DNA of 64,000 nucleotides from Conexibacter woesei DSM 14684 (GTDB lineage Bacteria; Actinomycetota; Thermoleophilia; Solirubrobacterales; Solirubrobacteraceae): contig NC_013739.1 of NCBI RefSeq assembly GCF_000025265.1, forward strand, positions 2,232,001 to 2,296,000. The letters are read 5' to 3'. The notes under the pieces are model-generated. The model was not told where the DNA came from. It saw only the letters and a list, made by a program, of their open reading frames with translations, and did no database searches. Made by a program: the position numbers and the translations under genes. How positions within the stretch are numbered: position 1 is the first letter of the stretch; each line of letters begins with the position of its first letter. Shown here in pieces: positions 42,229 to 50,141 of this stretch.

Positions 42229-43005
42229 ATGGCCGGCGATCCGCTTGTCCTGACCGACGTCCGCGACGGCGTCGCGCTCGCGCGCATGAACCGCGCGGGC
42301 GAGCGCAACGTCCTCTCGCCCGAGCTGCGCGACGCGCTCGCCGGCGCGCTGGAGCAGGCGGACGCGGATCCGGCGGTCCGCTGCCACGTGGTCGCGGGCG
42401 GCGACGAGGTCTTCGCGGCCGGGGCCGACATCGCGACGATGGCCGTGCAGGATTTCCAGGATGCGATGCGCGCTGAGGGCGCGCGGCTGTGGCCGCGGTT
42501 GCGCGCGATCCGCAAGCCTGTCGTCGCGGCAGTCTCCGGCTACGCGCTCGGCGGCGGCTGCGAGCTCGCGCTCGCGGCCGACCTCGTCGTCGCCTCCGAG
42601 ACGGCGGTCTTCTCGCAGCCCGAGGTCGGGCTCGGCATCGTGCCGGGCGGCGGCGGCACGCAGCGGCTTGCGCGCCTGCTCGGCCGTCAGCGCGCGATGG
42701 AGCTGGTGCTCACGGGCCGGCGCCTGACCGCGCACGAAGCCCGCGAGCTCGGCATCGTCAACGTCGTTGCGCCGGCCGGCGGCTGGCTCGACGCGGCGCA
42801 CGAGCTGGCCGCGAAGGTCGCCCGCCGCTCCGGCTTTGCGACCGAGCTGGCCAAGCGGGCGGTGCTCGCCGCCGAGGAGACGACGCTGACCGCCGGCCTC
42901 GCCACGGAACGCGACCTCTTCGCGCTCGCGATGGCCGGAGACGACCGTGTCGAGGGCATGACGGCGTTCCTGGAGAGACGCAGGCCGGTCTTCCGCGGGC
43001 GGTGA
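42229..43005 (+). CDS. Enoyl-CoA hydratase
   Basis: A 258-residue crotonase with canonical catalytic context: oxyanion loop EVFAAGADIATM, SGYALGGGCELALAADLV, first Glu in QPEVGLGIVPGGGGTQRL, and second Glu in EARELGIVNVV. It is the standard hydratase of the pathway, complementing the atypical crotonase at 37455. ATG 42229 was chosen; GTG 42220 in frame would overlap the previous stop. Its last bases begin a 24-bp sequence that recurs at 43575. Confidence 0.92.
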   Translation: MAGDPLVLTDVRDGVALARMNRAGERNVLSPELRDALAGALEQADADPAVRCHVVAGGDEVFAAGADIATMAVQDFQDAMRAEGARLWPRLRAIRKPVVAAVSGYALGGGCELALAADLVVASETAVFSQPEVGLGIVPGGGGTQRLARLLGRQRAMELVLTGRRLTAHEARELGIVNVVAPAGGWLDAAHELAAKVARRSGFATELAKRAVLAAEETTLTAGLATERDLFALAMAGDDRVEGMTAFLERRRPVFRGR

Positions 43006-43014
43006 GCGCCGGGG
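42991..43014. repeat. 24-bp direct repeat, left copy
   Basis: Begins TTCCGCGGGCGGTGAGCG and covers the last codons and stop of the enoyl-CoA hydratase gene. An exact copy lies at 43575-43598. The 560 bp between them hold a toxin-antitoxin-like remnant, so the repeat probably marks the ends of an inserted segment. Confidence 0.85.
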
Positions 43015-43087
43015 CGTGCGGATTCCAGGCGGTCATGCCGGCAGCTGCGCCTGGGAACCGCACCGGGCTGCCGGTAGGCTTGGAGCC

Positions 43088-43291
43088 GTGAGCCAGCCGG
43101 ATTTCGACAGATCGACCGCGCTGCCTGAAGCGTTCGTGCGCGATCCGCTCGCCAATCCTGGTGCGATCGTGGCGGCCCGTCAGCGCTCGATGGCGGAGCG
43201 CCTCGAACTGGCGATCAGCTGGAACAAGGTCGCCTCAGAGCTTCGTGCCGGCATGATCCACGCGACCGAGCACGCCGCCTCCAGACGGTGA
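43088..43291 (+). CDS. Small protein paired with nucleotidyltransferase remnant
   Basis: A 67-residue, largely helical protein (LPEAFVRDPLANPGAIVAAR, then SMAERLELAISWNKVASEL). It starts at GTG 43088 and its stop overlaps the start of the nucleotidyltransferase-like remnant by 4 bp, the layout of a two-gene toxin-antitoxin-like module. I do not recognise a named family. Its partner is broken, so it may be an orphan half of a decayed module. Confidence 0.6.
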   Translation: MSQPDFDRSTALPEAFVRDPLANPGAIVAARQRSMAERLELAISWNKVASELRAGMIHATEHAASRR

Positions 43292-43550
43292 CGTTCGACG
43301 CCAGCGAGCTGTTCCGCGCGCTCGCCCGCTATGAGGTCGCCTCATCACCGCTCACGGCCCCCTCGACGTCCTCACGCTCCCCGCTCACCTCGGCTCGTTC
43401 GCCGCGATGCGCGAGCGCGCCCACGAGGTCCCGCTCGGCGATGTCATCGTCCCCATCGCCCATCGGGACGACCTCATCACCCTCAAGCGCGCCGCCGGCC
43501 GCCCCCAAGATCTCGCCGACATCCGCCTCCTCGAATCGCTCGGCGATTGA
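43288..43550 (+). pseudogene. Nucleotidyltransferase-like protein, internally deleted
   Basis: The N-terminus TFDASELFRALARYEV begins at GTG 43288 in one frame. Within about 50 bp the recognisable sequence changes frame to TAHGPLDVLTLPAHLGSFAA and later DDLITLKRAAGRPQDLADIR, ending at TGA 43548. These are the two ends of MNT/DUF1814-type nucleotidyltransferases; the middle with the GG...D.D catalytic site is gone. So the gene has lost roughly its central part and its frame. The conserved tail suggests the loss is recent. Confidence 0.7.
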
Positions 43551-43574
43551 AGCTGACCTCGTCCGCAGCCGAGG

Positions 43575-43598
43575 TTCCGCGGGCGGTGAGCGCCGGGG
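43575..43598. repeat. 24-bp direct repeat, right copy
   Basis: Exact copy of 42991-43014, ending one base before the last codon triplet of the BTAD regulator on the other strand. Outside a gene here, it looks like the duplicated junction of an insertion. Confidence 0.85.
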
Positions 43599-45629
43599 TC
43601 AGCGGCCGGAGGTCAGCGCCGCGTCCAGCTCGGCGAGGTGGTCGGCGACGGGGCCGGCGGTGAGGAAGCCGCTGCCGGCGCCTGCCAGCTCGGAGGCGGC
43701 GGGGGCGAGCGCGGTGCGGGTGCGCTCGCAGCGGGCGCGGTCGCCGAGTGCGAGCGCCGCCTGCGCGATCAGGCACCAGGTCGCCTCCAGCAGCAGGTCG
43801 GGCGGCGGCTCGGGCGCGGCCCGCAGCGCCCCGGCTGCGGCGTCGGCGTCGCCGTCGGCGAGCAGCACGAGCGGCCGTGCCCACGGCGTGTACGGTCCCC
43901 AGTCGAGCGAGGGGTCGGTCGGTGCGGGCTCGCGCCGGGAGACGCGCAGGCAGAGCAGCGCGAGCGCCGGCAGCCCGCGCGCCAACCCCGGCATCCCGGC
44001 GCCGTCGAGCTGGGCGGCTGCCGCACGGTAGGCGGCCTCGGCTGTGTCAGGGGACGGGGTGGAGGAGCCGTCTTCCGCCGGCGGGGTGCCGGTCGCCGCG
44101 AGACGGAGCGCGCGGTACCAGCCGGTGAACACGCGCGCGAGCGGGAGCTCGTGGCGGGTGGCGAGGCGGTCGACGGCGGCGGCGTGGCCGTCGGCCGCGG
44201 CGAAGTCGGCGAGCGCGCTGCGCGCCTGCAGCCGGATCAGGTGGCCGAGCAGCTCGTAGGTGACGAGGCCGTGGCGCTCGGCCAGCGCGAGCAGCTCGGC
44301 GCCGATCGCGTCGCGCTCCGGCGCCAGGCCCGCACGCTCGAAGCGCTGCATCCAGCGGCCGTTGAGCGCGAAGGCGAGCAGCGCGGGGTTGTCGAGCCGG
44401 CGCGCGATCGCCTCCGCTTCGCGTGCCGCGTGCGCAGGGCGCGGCGAGTCGCTGCCGCGCGACTCGAGCGCGATCGTCGCGAGCAGCCGTGCACGGGCGG
44501 CGGCGCTCTCCTCGTCGCGCGGGAGCCGCGCAAGCGTCCGCTCCGCCGCCGCTACGACCGTCGCCGCCTGCTCGGGGTCGTCGAGCCGGGTCCAGCTGGC
44601 GGGGACGTGGAAGGCGCCGATCACACGTGCCGTCAGCTGCGGGTCGCTCAGCTCCTCGGCCGCCGCCACCGCGGCGACGCGCTGCCGCCGCGCCGCCTGC
44701 AGGCCGTCGCCGCCGGTCACGGCGAGGTCGCGCAGCAGCCCGACCGTCGTCTCCAGCCGCGCCCGCGCGTCGGCCGCGGTGGCGCGGTCGTACGCGGCTG
44801 CCGCCTCCGCCCACACCTGGCTGACGGGGTCGTCGGCGGAGGCCGCGCGGCCCGTGCCCGACGCGACGCTTCCCGTCAGGTGCTCCGCCTGCACGAGGAT
44901 GTCGTGCTCCAGGGCGCGCAGCGCCGGGCCCGGCTCGATCGCCAACTCCGCGACGAGCATCCTCCGCGCCCGCTGCAGCACGGCGAGCGCGTCGGCCTGG
45001 CGGCCGCTGCGATAGAGCGCGAGCGCGAGCAGCCGCCAGCCCTCTTCACGCCACGGGTGCTCGGCGACGTGGGCGTCGAGGTCGGGCACCGCCGCGGCCG
45101 CGCGCCCGAGCGCGAGCAGCGCCGCGGCCCGCCGCTCGACGGCGTGCAGGCGCAGCTCGGCGAGGCGCGCACGCTCGGTGCGCGCCCAGGGCGCATCGTC
45201 GAGTCCGGCGTAGGCGGGGCCGCGCCACCAGCGCAGCGCGTCCTCCAGCCGCGCCAGCTGCACGGCCGGATCGGCGTCGGCGACTGCCTGCAGGGCAGCC
45301 TCGAAGCGACGTGCGTCGACCGCGTCCGGGCCGGCCCGCAGCGCATAGCCCGGCCCCTCGGTGACGAGCAGTCTCGGCGCCGTGCGCGGTGCCCGCTGCG
45401 GCTCGATCGCCCGCCGCAGCGCGGACACGAACGTCCGCACGGCCCCGATCGCGCCCTCCGGCGGTTCGAGCCAGAGGTCGTCGACGAGGCGGTCCAGCGG
45501 CACGACGCGGCCGTCGGCGACGAGCAGCCGCGCCAGCACCGCGCGGTGGCGCGGCCCTCTCAGTGCGATCGCGGCGCCGTCGCGATCCCAGGCGACGATC
45601 GGGCCGAGCACTCCGAAGCTGACCTCCAT
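43599..45629 (-). CDS. BTAD/SARP-type transcriptional regulator
   Basis: A 676-residue regulator. It starts with an OmpR-like winged helix (VSFGVLGPIVAWDRDGAAIA, LRGPRHRAVLARLLVADG, GAVRTFVSALRRAI), followed by the bacterial transcriptional activation domain of about 150 residues (ELRLHAVERRAAALLALGRA, ALYRSGRQADALAVLQRARR). The remaining 400 residues are helical, Ala/Leu/Arg-rich and probably TPR-like. No NB-ARC ATPase motif is visible. It is divergent from an alpha/beta hydrolase gene 82 bp away, which it may control. The start at 45629 matches the normal domain beginning. Confidence 0.88.
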   Translation of the reverse strand: MEVSFGVLGPIVAWDRDGAAIALRGPRHRAVLARLLVADGRVVPLDRLVDDLWLEPPEGAIGAVRTFVSALRRAIEPQRAPRTAPRLLVTEGPGYALRAGPDAVDARRFEAALQAVADADPAVQLARLEDALRWWRGPAYAGLDDAPWARTERARLAELRLHAVERRAAALLALGRAAAAVPDLDAHVAEHPWREEGWRLLALALYRSGRQADALAVLQRARRMLVAELAIEPGPALRALEHDILVQAEHLTGSVASGTGRAASADDPVSQVWAEAAAAYDRATAADARARLETTVGLLRDLAVTGGDGLQAARRQRVAAVAAAEELSDPQLTARVIGAFHVPASWTRLDDPEQAATVVAAAERTLARLPRDEESAAARARLLATIALESRGSDSPRPAHAAREAEAIARRLDNPALLAFALNGRWMQRFERAGLAPERDAIGAELLALAERHGLVTYELLGHLIRLQARSALADFAAADGHAAAVDRLATRHELPLARVFTGWYRALRLAATGTPPAEDGSSTPSPDTAEAAYRAAAAQLDGAGMPGLARGLPALALLCLRVSRREPAPTDPSLDWGPYTPWARPLVLLADGDADAAAGALRAAPEPPPDLLLEATWCLIAQAALALGDRARCERTRTALAPAASELAGAGSGFLTAGPVADHLAELDAALTSGR

Positions 45630-45711
45630 CGACTGCACGGTAGACGGGCCGCTGATCGGATGCTCATCGCCGCACGCGAACCTGGGCTCTCCCCACCGAA
45701 AGGACCATCCG

Positions 45712-46629
45712 ATGACCCCGACGATTCCGGGCTTCTCGAGCGAACGGGTGACCGTCGGCGACGGCGTCGCGCTGCACGCGGCGGTCGGCGGCAGCGGCGA
45801 TCCGCTCGTGCTGCTGCACGGCTTCCCGCAGACGCACCTGATGTGGCGCCATGTCGCGGTCGACCTCGCCGCCGAGCGGACCGTCATCTGCCCCGACCTG
45901 CGCGGCTACGGCGCCAGCGACAAGCCGGCCGAGACCGCCGACGGCAGCGCCTACGCGAAGCGCACGATGGCCGCCGACGTCGTCGCGCTCGCCCGCGCTC
46001 TCGGCCACGAGCGGTTCGCGCTCGCCGGCCACGACCGCGGCGCCCTCGTCGCCTTCCGCGCCGGCCTCGACCACCCCGAGGCGATCACCCATCTCGCCTG
46101 TCTCGACGTGCTGCCGACGCTCGACATGTGGGACGTGCTGAGCGGCGTCCGGGCAGCGCCCGGCTTCCACCTCTACCTGATGGCGCAGCCTCCCGGCCTC
46201 CCCGAACGCATGATCGCCGCCAGCGCCGACGCGTTCTTCGGCTGGTTCCTCGACGCCTGGGGCGCGAGCGGCGAAGCGATCCCCGCCGACGTCCGCGCGG
46301 CTTACCTCGACGCATGCCGCGCCGCCGTCCCTTCGATCGTCGCCGACTACCGCGCCACGGCCGGGGTCGACGTCGCCCACGACCAGGCCGACCGCGACGC
46401 AGGCACGAGACTGACGATGCCGCTGACCGTCGTGCAGCAGGACTGGGGCGCTCTGCTCGGCTACGACGCGAAGGCGCTGTGGAGCGCCTGGGCCGACGAC
46501 CTCAACCACGTCACCGCCGACGTCGGCCACTTCATGGCCGAGACAGCGCCCGCCCGGATCGCCGCGGAGCTGCGCGCGCTGCTGGCGCGGCGCAGCTCTC
46601 CGCCGCTCAGTCGCCTCTCGGGCAGCTGA
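45712..46629 (+). CDS. Alpha/beta hydrolase, haloacetate dehalogenase-like
   Basis: A 305-residue alpha/beta hydrolase: LVLLHGFPQTHLMWRHVA, nucleophile elbow AGHDRGALVAFR with D108, and the catalytic histidine DVGHFMAE. The layout is that of fluoroacetate dehalogenases and epoxide hydrolases with an aspartate nucleophile. But the second halide-contacting arginine of the dehalogenase motif DRxxR is Leu112, and the cap residue pair His-Trp is not kept (GFHLYLM), so defluorination is doubtful. Divergent from the BTAD regulator; its end overlaps the next, convergent gene by 23 bp. Confidence 0.87.
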   Translation: MTPTIPGFSSERVTVGDGVALHAAVGGSGDPLVLLHGFPQTHLMWRHVAVDLAAERTVICPDLRGYGASDKPAETADGSAYAKRTMAADVVALARALGHERFALAGHDRGALVAFRAGLDHPEAITHLACLDVLPTLDMWDVLSGVRAAPGFHLYLMAQPPGLPERMIAASADAFFGWFLDAWGASGEAIPADVRAAYLDACRAAVPSIVADYRATAGVDVAHDQADRDAGTRLTMPLTVVQQDWGALLGYDAKALWSAWADDLNHVTADVGHFMAETAPARIAAELRALLARRSSPPLSRLSGS

Positions 46630-47041
46630 GCGTGAGCGGCTCGCCGTCGGCCTCGGGCGTGCCGACGGTCATGCGCGTGAAGATCTCGCGCTGCAGGGTC
46701 GGGCAGGCGCGCAGGCGCCAGACGCGGACGGTGACTCTGGAGCGCGTGAATCTGCCGCCGGCGCAGTTGGGGTCGCAGGTGTTGACGACCGACGTGCCCT
46801 TGGCGACGCCCTCGGTCGCGTTCCATCTGCTCCATCTCAGCCCGGTCAGCGCGAAGTTCCCGTCGGCGCAGGCGATCACGAATCTGGACGGCTTGACCGC
46901 GGCTCTGCCCGCGCACGTCGGCAGCACCGGATGCGAGGGTCTGGCGGCGACCGCGCTCGGAGCGGTCACCGCGCCGAGCACCGCGACCGTGGCGACGGCG
47001 AGAGCAGCGGAGCGCAGAGCGCGGAGCGGTGAGTGGGGCAT
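46607..47041 (-). CDS. Small secreted Cys-containing protein
   Basis: A 144-residue predicted secreted protein. The signal peptide (about residues 1-33, ending APSAVAA) leads to a mature part with six cysteines and the segments VIACADGNFALTGLRWSRWN and TCDPNCAGGRF. The cysteines would form disulfides outside the cell. I recognise no named domain, though similar short secreted proteins are frequent in actinobacteria. ATG at 47041 follows GAGGAG. Confidence 0.72.
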   Translation of the reverse strand: MPHSPLRALRSAALAVATVAVLGAVTAPSAVAARPSHPVLPTCAGRAAVKPSRFVIACADGNFALTGLRWSRWNATEGVAKGTSVVNTCDPNCAGGRFTRSRVTVRVWRLRACPTLQREIFTRMTVGTPEADGEPLTLSCPRGD

Positions 47042-47097
47042 GTGGTTCTCCTCGGTGGAAGGTCCCCGGGACGGACGTCCGGGACGAATCCCTCCCT

Positions 47098-47382
47098 CTA
47101 TCGGCGCGTGCCGCGCCCGGCTGTATCCCGCTCCATGCGGCGCGCGGCACGCCGATCGAGGATGCTGATGCGATGCGGCGCCCGAGGGCAACGATTGCCT
47201 ACCTTCTCGACGGGATACGGGCCGCGTGCGAGCGGGTCCGGCACGCCGCGGTCGGGCGTGGGCTGCGCGGCTGCCGGCGCCGCCGGCAGCGCTGCGACGA
47301 GCACGGCGGCGGTCGCGATCGCGGCTCGCGCGCGCCGGCTCGGCTGGCGCCGCCGGCGCCTGGTCAGGTCGGTGTTGGTCAT
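47098..47382 (-). CDS. Possible short secreted protein, maybe truncated
   Basis: A 94-residue frame beginning MTNTDLTRRRRRQPSRR and a hydrophobic stretch ending AAPAAAQPTPD, which looks like a signal peptide. The next part, PDPLARGPYPVEKV, resembles the mature N-terminus of secreted alpha/beta hydrolases. The last 40 residues are Arg-rich and unlike a folded domain, so the frame may be a truncated gene. No ribosome site is seen. Tentative. Confidence 0.35.
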   Translation of the reverse strand: MTNTDLTRRRRRQPSRRARAAIATAAVLVAALPAAPAAAQPTPDRGVPDPLARGPYPVEKVGNRCPRAPHRISILDRRAARRMERDTAGRGTRR

Positions 47383-47533
47383 GTACCGACTCCGGCGCCG
47401 CGTCCCGTGGCGTTGCAGGTTTCTCGTCCCCGGTGCTCGCCACGAGGGCCACGCTCGGCGCCGCACCGCAACCTTGACTTTTGCTGCCCGGCGAGAGGAG
47501 AGTGGAGTGGCCGCCAACCCATGGAGGTCCCTC

Positions 47534-47770
47534 ATGAGCAGTTCGGACCCGCGCACCGACGCCGCCACGGACGTGGCGGCGCTCGCCCAGCTCCTGCACG
47601 AGACGTCGGGGCGTCACGGCGCGTTCGAAGCGGTCGCCCCGCCGCACGACTGGTGGGACTGGTACGCCGCCTACATCGACGCCAGGAAGCGCGGGAGAGC
47701 GCCGGACGATGCCTCTGCGGCCGCCGGGCGCTACATGGCTGAGGTCAAGCACGTCGTGGTGCCGTCATGA
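47534..47770 (+). CDS. Small protein paired with VOC-family gene
   Basis: A 78-residue soluble protein ending with HDWWDWYAAYIDARKRGRAP and a short segment AAGRYMAEVKHVVV. ATG at 47534 follows GGAGG, and the stop overlaps the start of the VOC gene. Similar short proteins are often encoded directly before VOC proteins in actinobacteria. Role unknown, perhaps a partner of the VOC protein. The 151 bp upstream (47383-47533) hold nothing else I can identify. Confidence 0.7.
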   Translation: MSSSDPRTDAATDVAALAQLLHETSGRHGAFEAVAPPHDWWDWYAAYIDARKRGRAPDDASAAAGRYMAEVKHVVVPS

Positions 47771-48267
47771 GCGACGTCGAATCGAGCAGCGACCGCGCAA
47801 CCGGCACGCCGTCGGTGAAGCCGGGGGAGGTGAAGCTCGAGGTCGTGGTGCTGCCGGTCTCCGACGTCGATCGGGCGAAGCGCTTCTACGAGTCGCTGGG
47901 ATGGCGGCTCGACGCCGACCTCGCGGTCGAGGACGGCTATCGGGTGGTGCAGCTGACGCCTCCGGGCTCGGGCTGCTCGATCATCTTCGGCGAGGGCGTC
48001 TCGTCGGCGCCGCCGGGATCGGCGGAGGGTCTGCAGCTCTCGGTCTACGACATCGACGAAGCGCGTGCGGATCTGGTCGCGCGCGGGATCGACGTCAGCG
48101 AGACGTTCCACGACGCGACCGGGATCTTTCATCACGCGGGGAGCGCCGGGCGCGTGAGCGGCCCGGCTCCGGACCATGCCGACTACGGCTCGTTCGCCGC
48201 GTTCAGCGATCCGGACGGCAACGGCTGGCTGCTGCAGGAGATCAAGACGCGGCTGCCCGGCCGCTGA
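47767..48267 (+). CDS. VOC family (glyoxalase-fold) protein
   Basis: A 166-residue vicinal-oxygen-chelate protein: LEVVVLPVSDVDRAKRFYES at the first beta-alpha-beta unit, SVYDIDEARADLVARGIDVS in the middle, and FSDPDGNGWLLQEI at the end. The usual first metal His is replaced by Glu (KLEVVVLPV) while the final Glu is kept. It may be a dioxygenase-like, isomerase-like or binding protein. Coupled to the 78-residue gene upstream. Confidence 0.88.
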   Translation: MSDVESSSDRATGTPSVKPGEVKLEVVVLPVSDVDRAKRFYESLGWRLDADLAVEDGYRVVQLTPPGSGCSIIFGEGVSSAPPGSAEGLQLSVYDIDEARADLVARGIDVSETFHDATGIFHHAGSAGRVSGPAPDHADYGSFAAFSDPDGNGWLLQEIKTRLPGR

Positions 48268-48300
48268 ACGGCGCCCGCGCCCGGGAAGGAGTCTGCCGAG

Positions 48301-49638
48301 ATGAGCAGCGACTATGACGTGATCGTGCTCGGCGCCGGTTCGCCGGGCGAGCATTGCGCGGGGGCGCTGGCGGAGGGCAGCCTGCGCGTGGCCGTCGTGG
48401 AGCGCGAGTTGGTCGGAGGGGAGTGCTCGTATTGGGCGTGCATCCCGTCGAAGACGCTGTTGCGGCCCGGCGAGGCGGTCCACGCGGCGCGCGAGGCGGC
48501 GGCGAGCGCCGAGGTCGACGTCGAGGCGGCGCTCGCGTGGCGTGACTTCATGGTCTCCGACCACTCCGACGTGGGGCAGGAGCGCTGGCTGGCGGACAAC
48601 GGGATCGACCTGCTGCGTGGCAGCGGCCGGCTCGCCGGGCCGGGCGTCGTGGAGGTCGGCGGCGTGCGTCACACCGCCGACCACGTCGTGCTTGCGAACG
48701 GCGCCGATCCGATCGTGCCGCCGGTCCCGGGACTGCGCGAGCTCGACGGCGTCTGGACCAACCGCGAGGCGACGTCGATGACAGCCGTTCCGCGGCGCCT
48801 GCTGATCCTCGGCGGTGGGCCGGTCGGCGTGGAGATGGCGCAGGCCGTGCGCCGCCTCGGCGGCGAGGCGGCGATCGCCGACATGGCCGACCGGGTGCTC
48901 GCGCGGGAGCCGGCTGCGCTGGGCGAGGCGCTCGGCGACGTGCTCCGCGGCGAGGGCGTCGAGCTGGTCCTGTCCGCGAGCGCGACCGCTGCGCGGCGCG
49001 ACGGCGAGGAGTACGTCCTCGCGTTCGACGACGGGCGCGAGCTGCGCGGCGACCGGCTGCTCGTCGCCACCGGACGGCGGCCGCGGACGCAGGGGATCGG
49101 CCTCGAGACCGTGGGCGTCGAGCCCGATGCTCGCGGCGTTCCCGTCGACGCCCACCTGCACGTGACGGACCGCCTGTGGGCGATCGGCGACGTCACCGGC
49201 CTGTTTCCGCTGACGCACGTCGGCAAGTACCAGGGCGACGTCGTCGCGGACAACATCCTCGGGCGACCGCGAAGAGCCGACTACGAGGCTGTCCCGCGCG
49301 TCGTCTACACCGACCCGCAGGCGGCTGCGGTCGGTGACGGCACCGGCGCCTTCAGCGCGACGGCCCGCGTGTCGGAGGTCGCGAAGACCGCGACCTACAC
49401 GCGCGCGTACGCAGAGCAGAACGGCTTCCTGACGCTCGTCAGCGACGGCGAGCGGCTGACCGGCGCCTACGCGCTCGGCCCCGAGGCGGGAGAGTGGCTG
49501 CAGCAGGCGACGCTGGCGATCCGCGCCCGCGTCCCGCTCGACGTCATGGCCGACACGATCCAGCCGTTCCCGACGTTCTCGGAGATCTACGTCGCCGCGC
49601 TCAAGGCACTTCGTGCGCGCGGGCCTCGATCGCCTTGA
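48301..49638 (+). CDS. Pyridine nucleotide-disulfide oxidoreductase
   Basis: A 445-residue flavoprotein of the dihydrolipoamide dehydrogenase/mercuric reductase family. FAD motif [15 protein letters not shown], redox pair C42/C47 in [16 protein letters not shown](P) motif [14 protein letters not shown], and [16 protein letters not shown]. The C-terminal dimer motif that normally carries His-x-His-Pro is QPFPTFSE, so the catalytic histidine is missing and the true electron acceptor is uncertain. RBS GGAAGGAG precedes the ATG. Convergent with the SRPBCC gene, 38-bp overlap. Confidence 0.88.
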   Translation: MSSDYDVIVLGAGSPGEHCAGALAEGSLRVAVVERELVGGECSYWACIPSKTLLRPGEAVHAAREAAASAEVDVEAALAWRDFMVSDHSDVGQERWLADNGIDLLRGSGRLAGPGVVEVGGVRHTADHVVLANGADPIVPPVPGLRELDGVWTNREATSMTAVPRRLLILGGGPVGVEMAQAVRRLGGEAAIADMADRVLAREPAALGEALGDVLRGEGVELVLSASATAARRDGEEYVLAFDDGRELRGDRLLVATGRRPRTQGIGLETVGVEPDARGVPVDAHLHVTDRLWAIGDVTGLFPLTHVGKYQGDVVADNILGRPRRADYEAVPRVVYTDPQAAAVGDGTGAFSATARVSEVAKTATYTRAYAEQNGFLTLVSDGERLTGAYALGPEAGEWLQQATLAIRARVPLDVMADTIQPFPTFSEIYVAALKALRARGPRSP

Positions 49639-50053
49639 CCGTCTTTCTGAGCTCGCCTCCCAGGACGCGCTTGCCGGCGACGCTGAGCAGAAGTCCGAGC
49701 GCCCGGCCCTTGACGTTCTTGCCGTCGCGCACGACGACGACGTCGACCTCGGTCGTCCCGTCGGGTTGCCGCGTGAATGTGTAGGTGTGGCCGGAGCGGT
49801 CGCTCCAGATGTTGGAGTCGGTGGTCTTCATGACGACGCGGTTTGGATCGGACCAGTCGTAGTCGAGGCGCTCCCAGACGCCGCCGGAGCCCTCCGTGAC
49901 GTCGGCATGACCGGGGCGCTGCTCGTGCACTCTGAGGTAGTCGTCGGCGCTGCGGCCGAAGATCTCCGAGCGCCCGGGCCCGAAGTCGGTGAGGGCGGCG
50001 ACGAACTGCTCGGGCGTCGACGTGGTCGTCTCGTTGAGGTGGATCGTGGACAT
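49601..50053 (-). CDS. SRPBCC (polyketide cyclase-like) family protein
   Basis: A 150-residue START-like helix-grip protein: [20 protein letters not shown], the strands [20 protein letters not shown], and a long C-terminal helix ([20 protein letters not shown]). Such folds bind hydrophobic ligands. A perfect palindrome (GCTCCAC-TAT-GTGGAGC) lies 32 bp upstream of the ATG, so expression is probably controlled by a dimeric repressor not encoded nearby. Confidence 0.85.
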   Translation of the reverse strand: MSTIHLNETTTSTPEQFVAALTDFGPGRSEIFGRSADDYLRVHEQRPGHADVTEGSGGVWERLDYDWSDPNRVVMKTTDSNIWSDRSGHTYTFTRQPDGTTEVDVVVVRDGKNVKGRALGLLLSVAGKRVLGGELRKTVKAIEARAHEVP

Positions 50054-50084
50054 GCGTGCTCCTTGTTCGAGCGTCTGAGCTGAA

Positions 50085-50101
50085 GCTCCACTATGTGGAG
50101 C
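50085..50101. promoter_or_regulatory. Palindromic operator upstream of SRPBCC gene
   Basis: GCTCCACTATGTGGAGC: perfect 7-bp arms around TAT, in the 88-bp gap between the SRPBCC gene and the end of the thioredoxin-reductase-like gene. No T-run follows, and it is nearer the SRPBCC start, so an operator is more likely than a terminator. Confidence 0.6.
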
Positions 50102-50141
50102 CGTTTACCCAGTCGTGCCGGCGGCGGCGCGCCCTCCTGAT

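Noticed and set aside
47383-47533. TTGACT near 47472 as a promoter for the 78-residue gene
   Set aside because: No acceptable -10 box lies 16 to 19 bp downstream.
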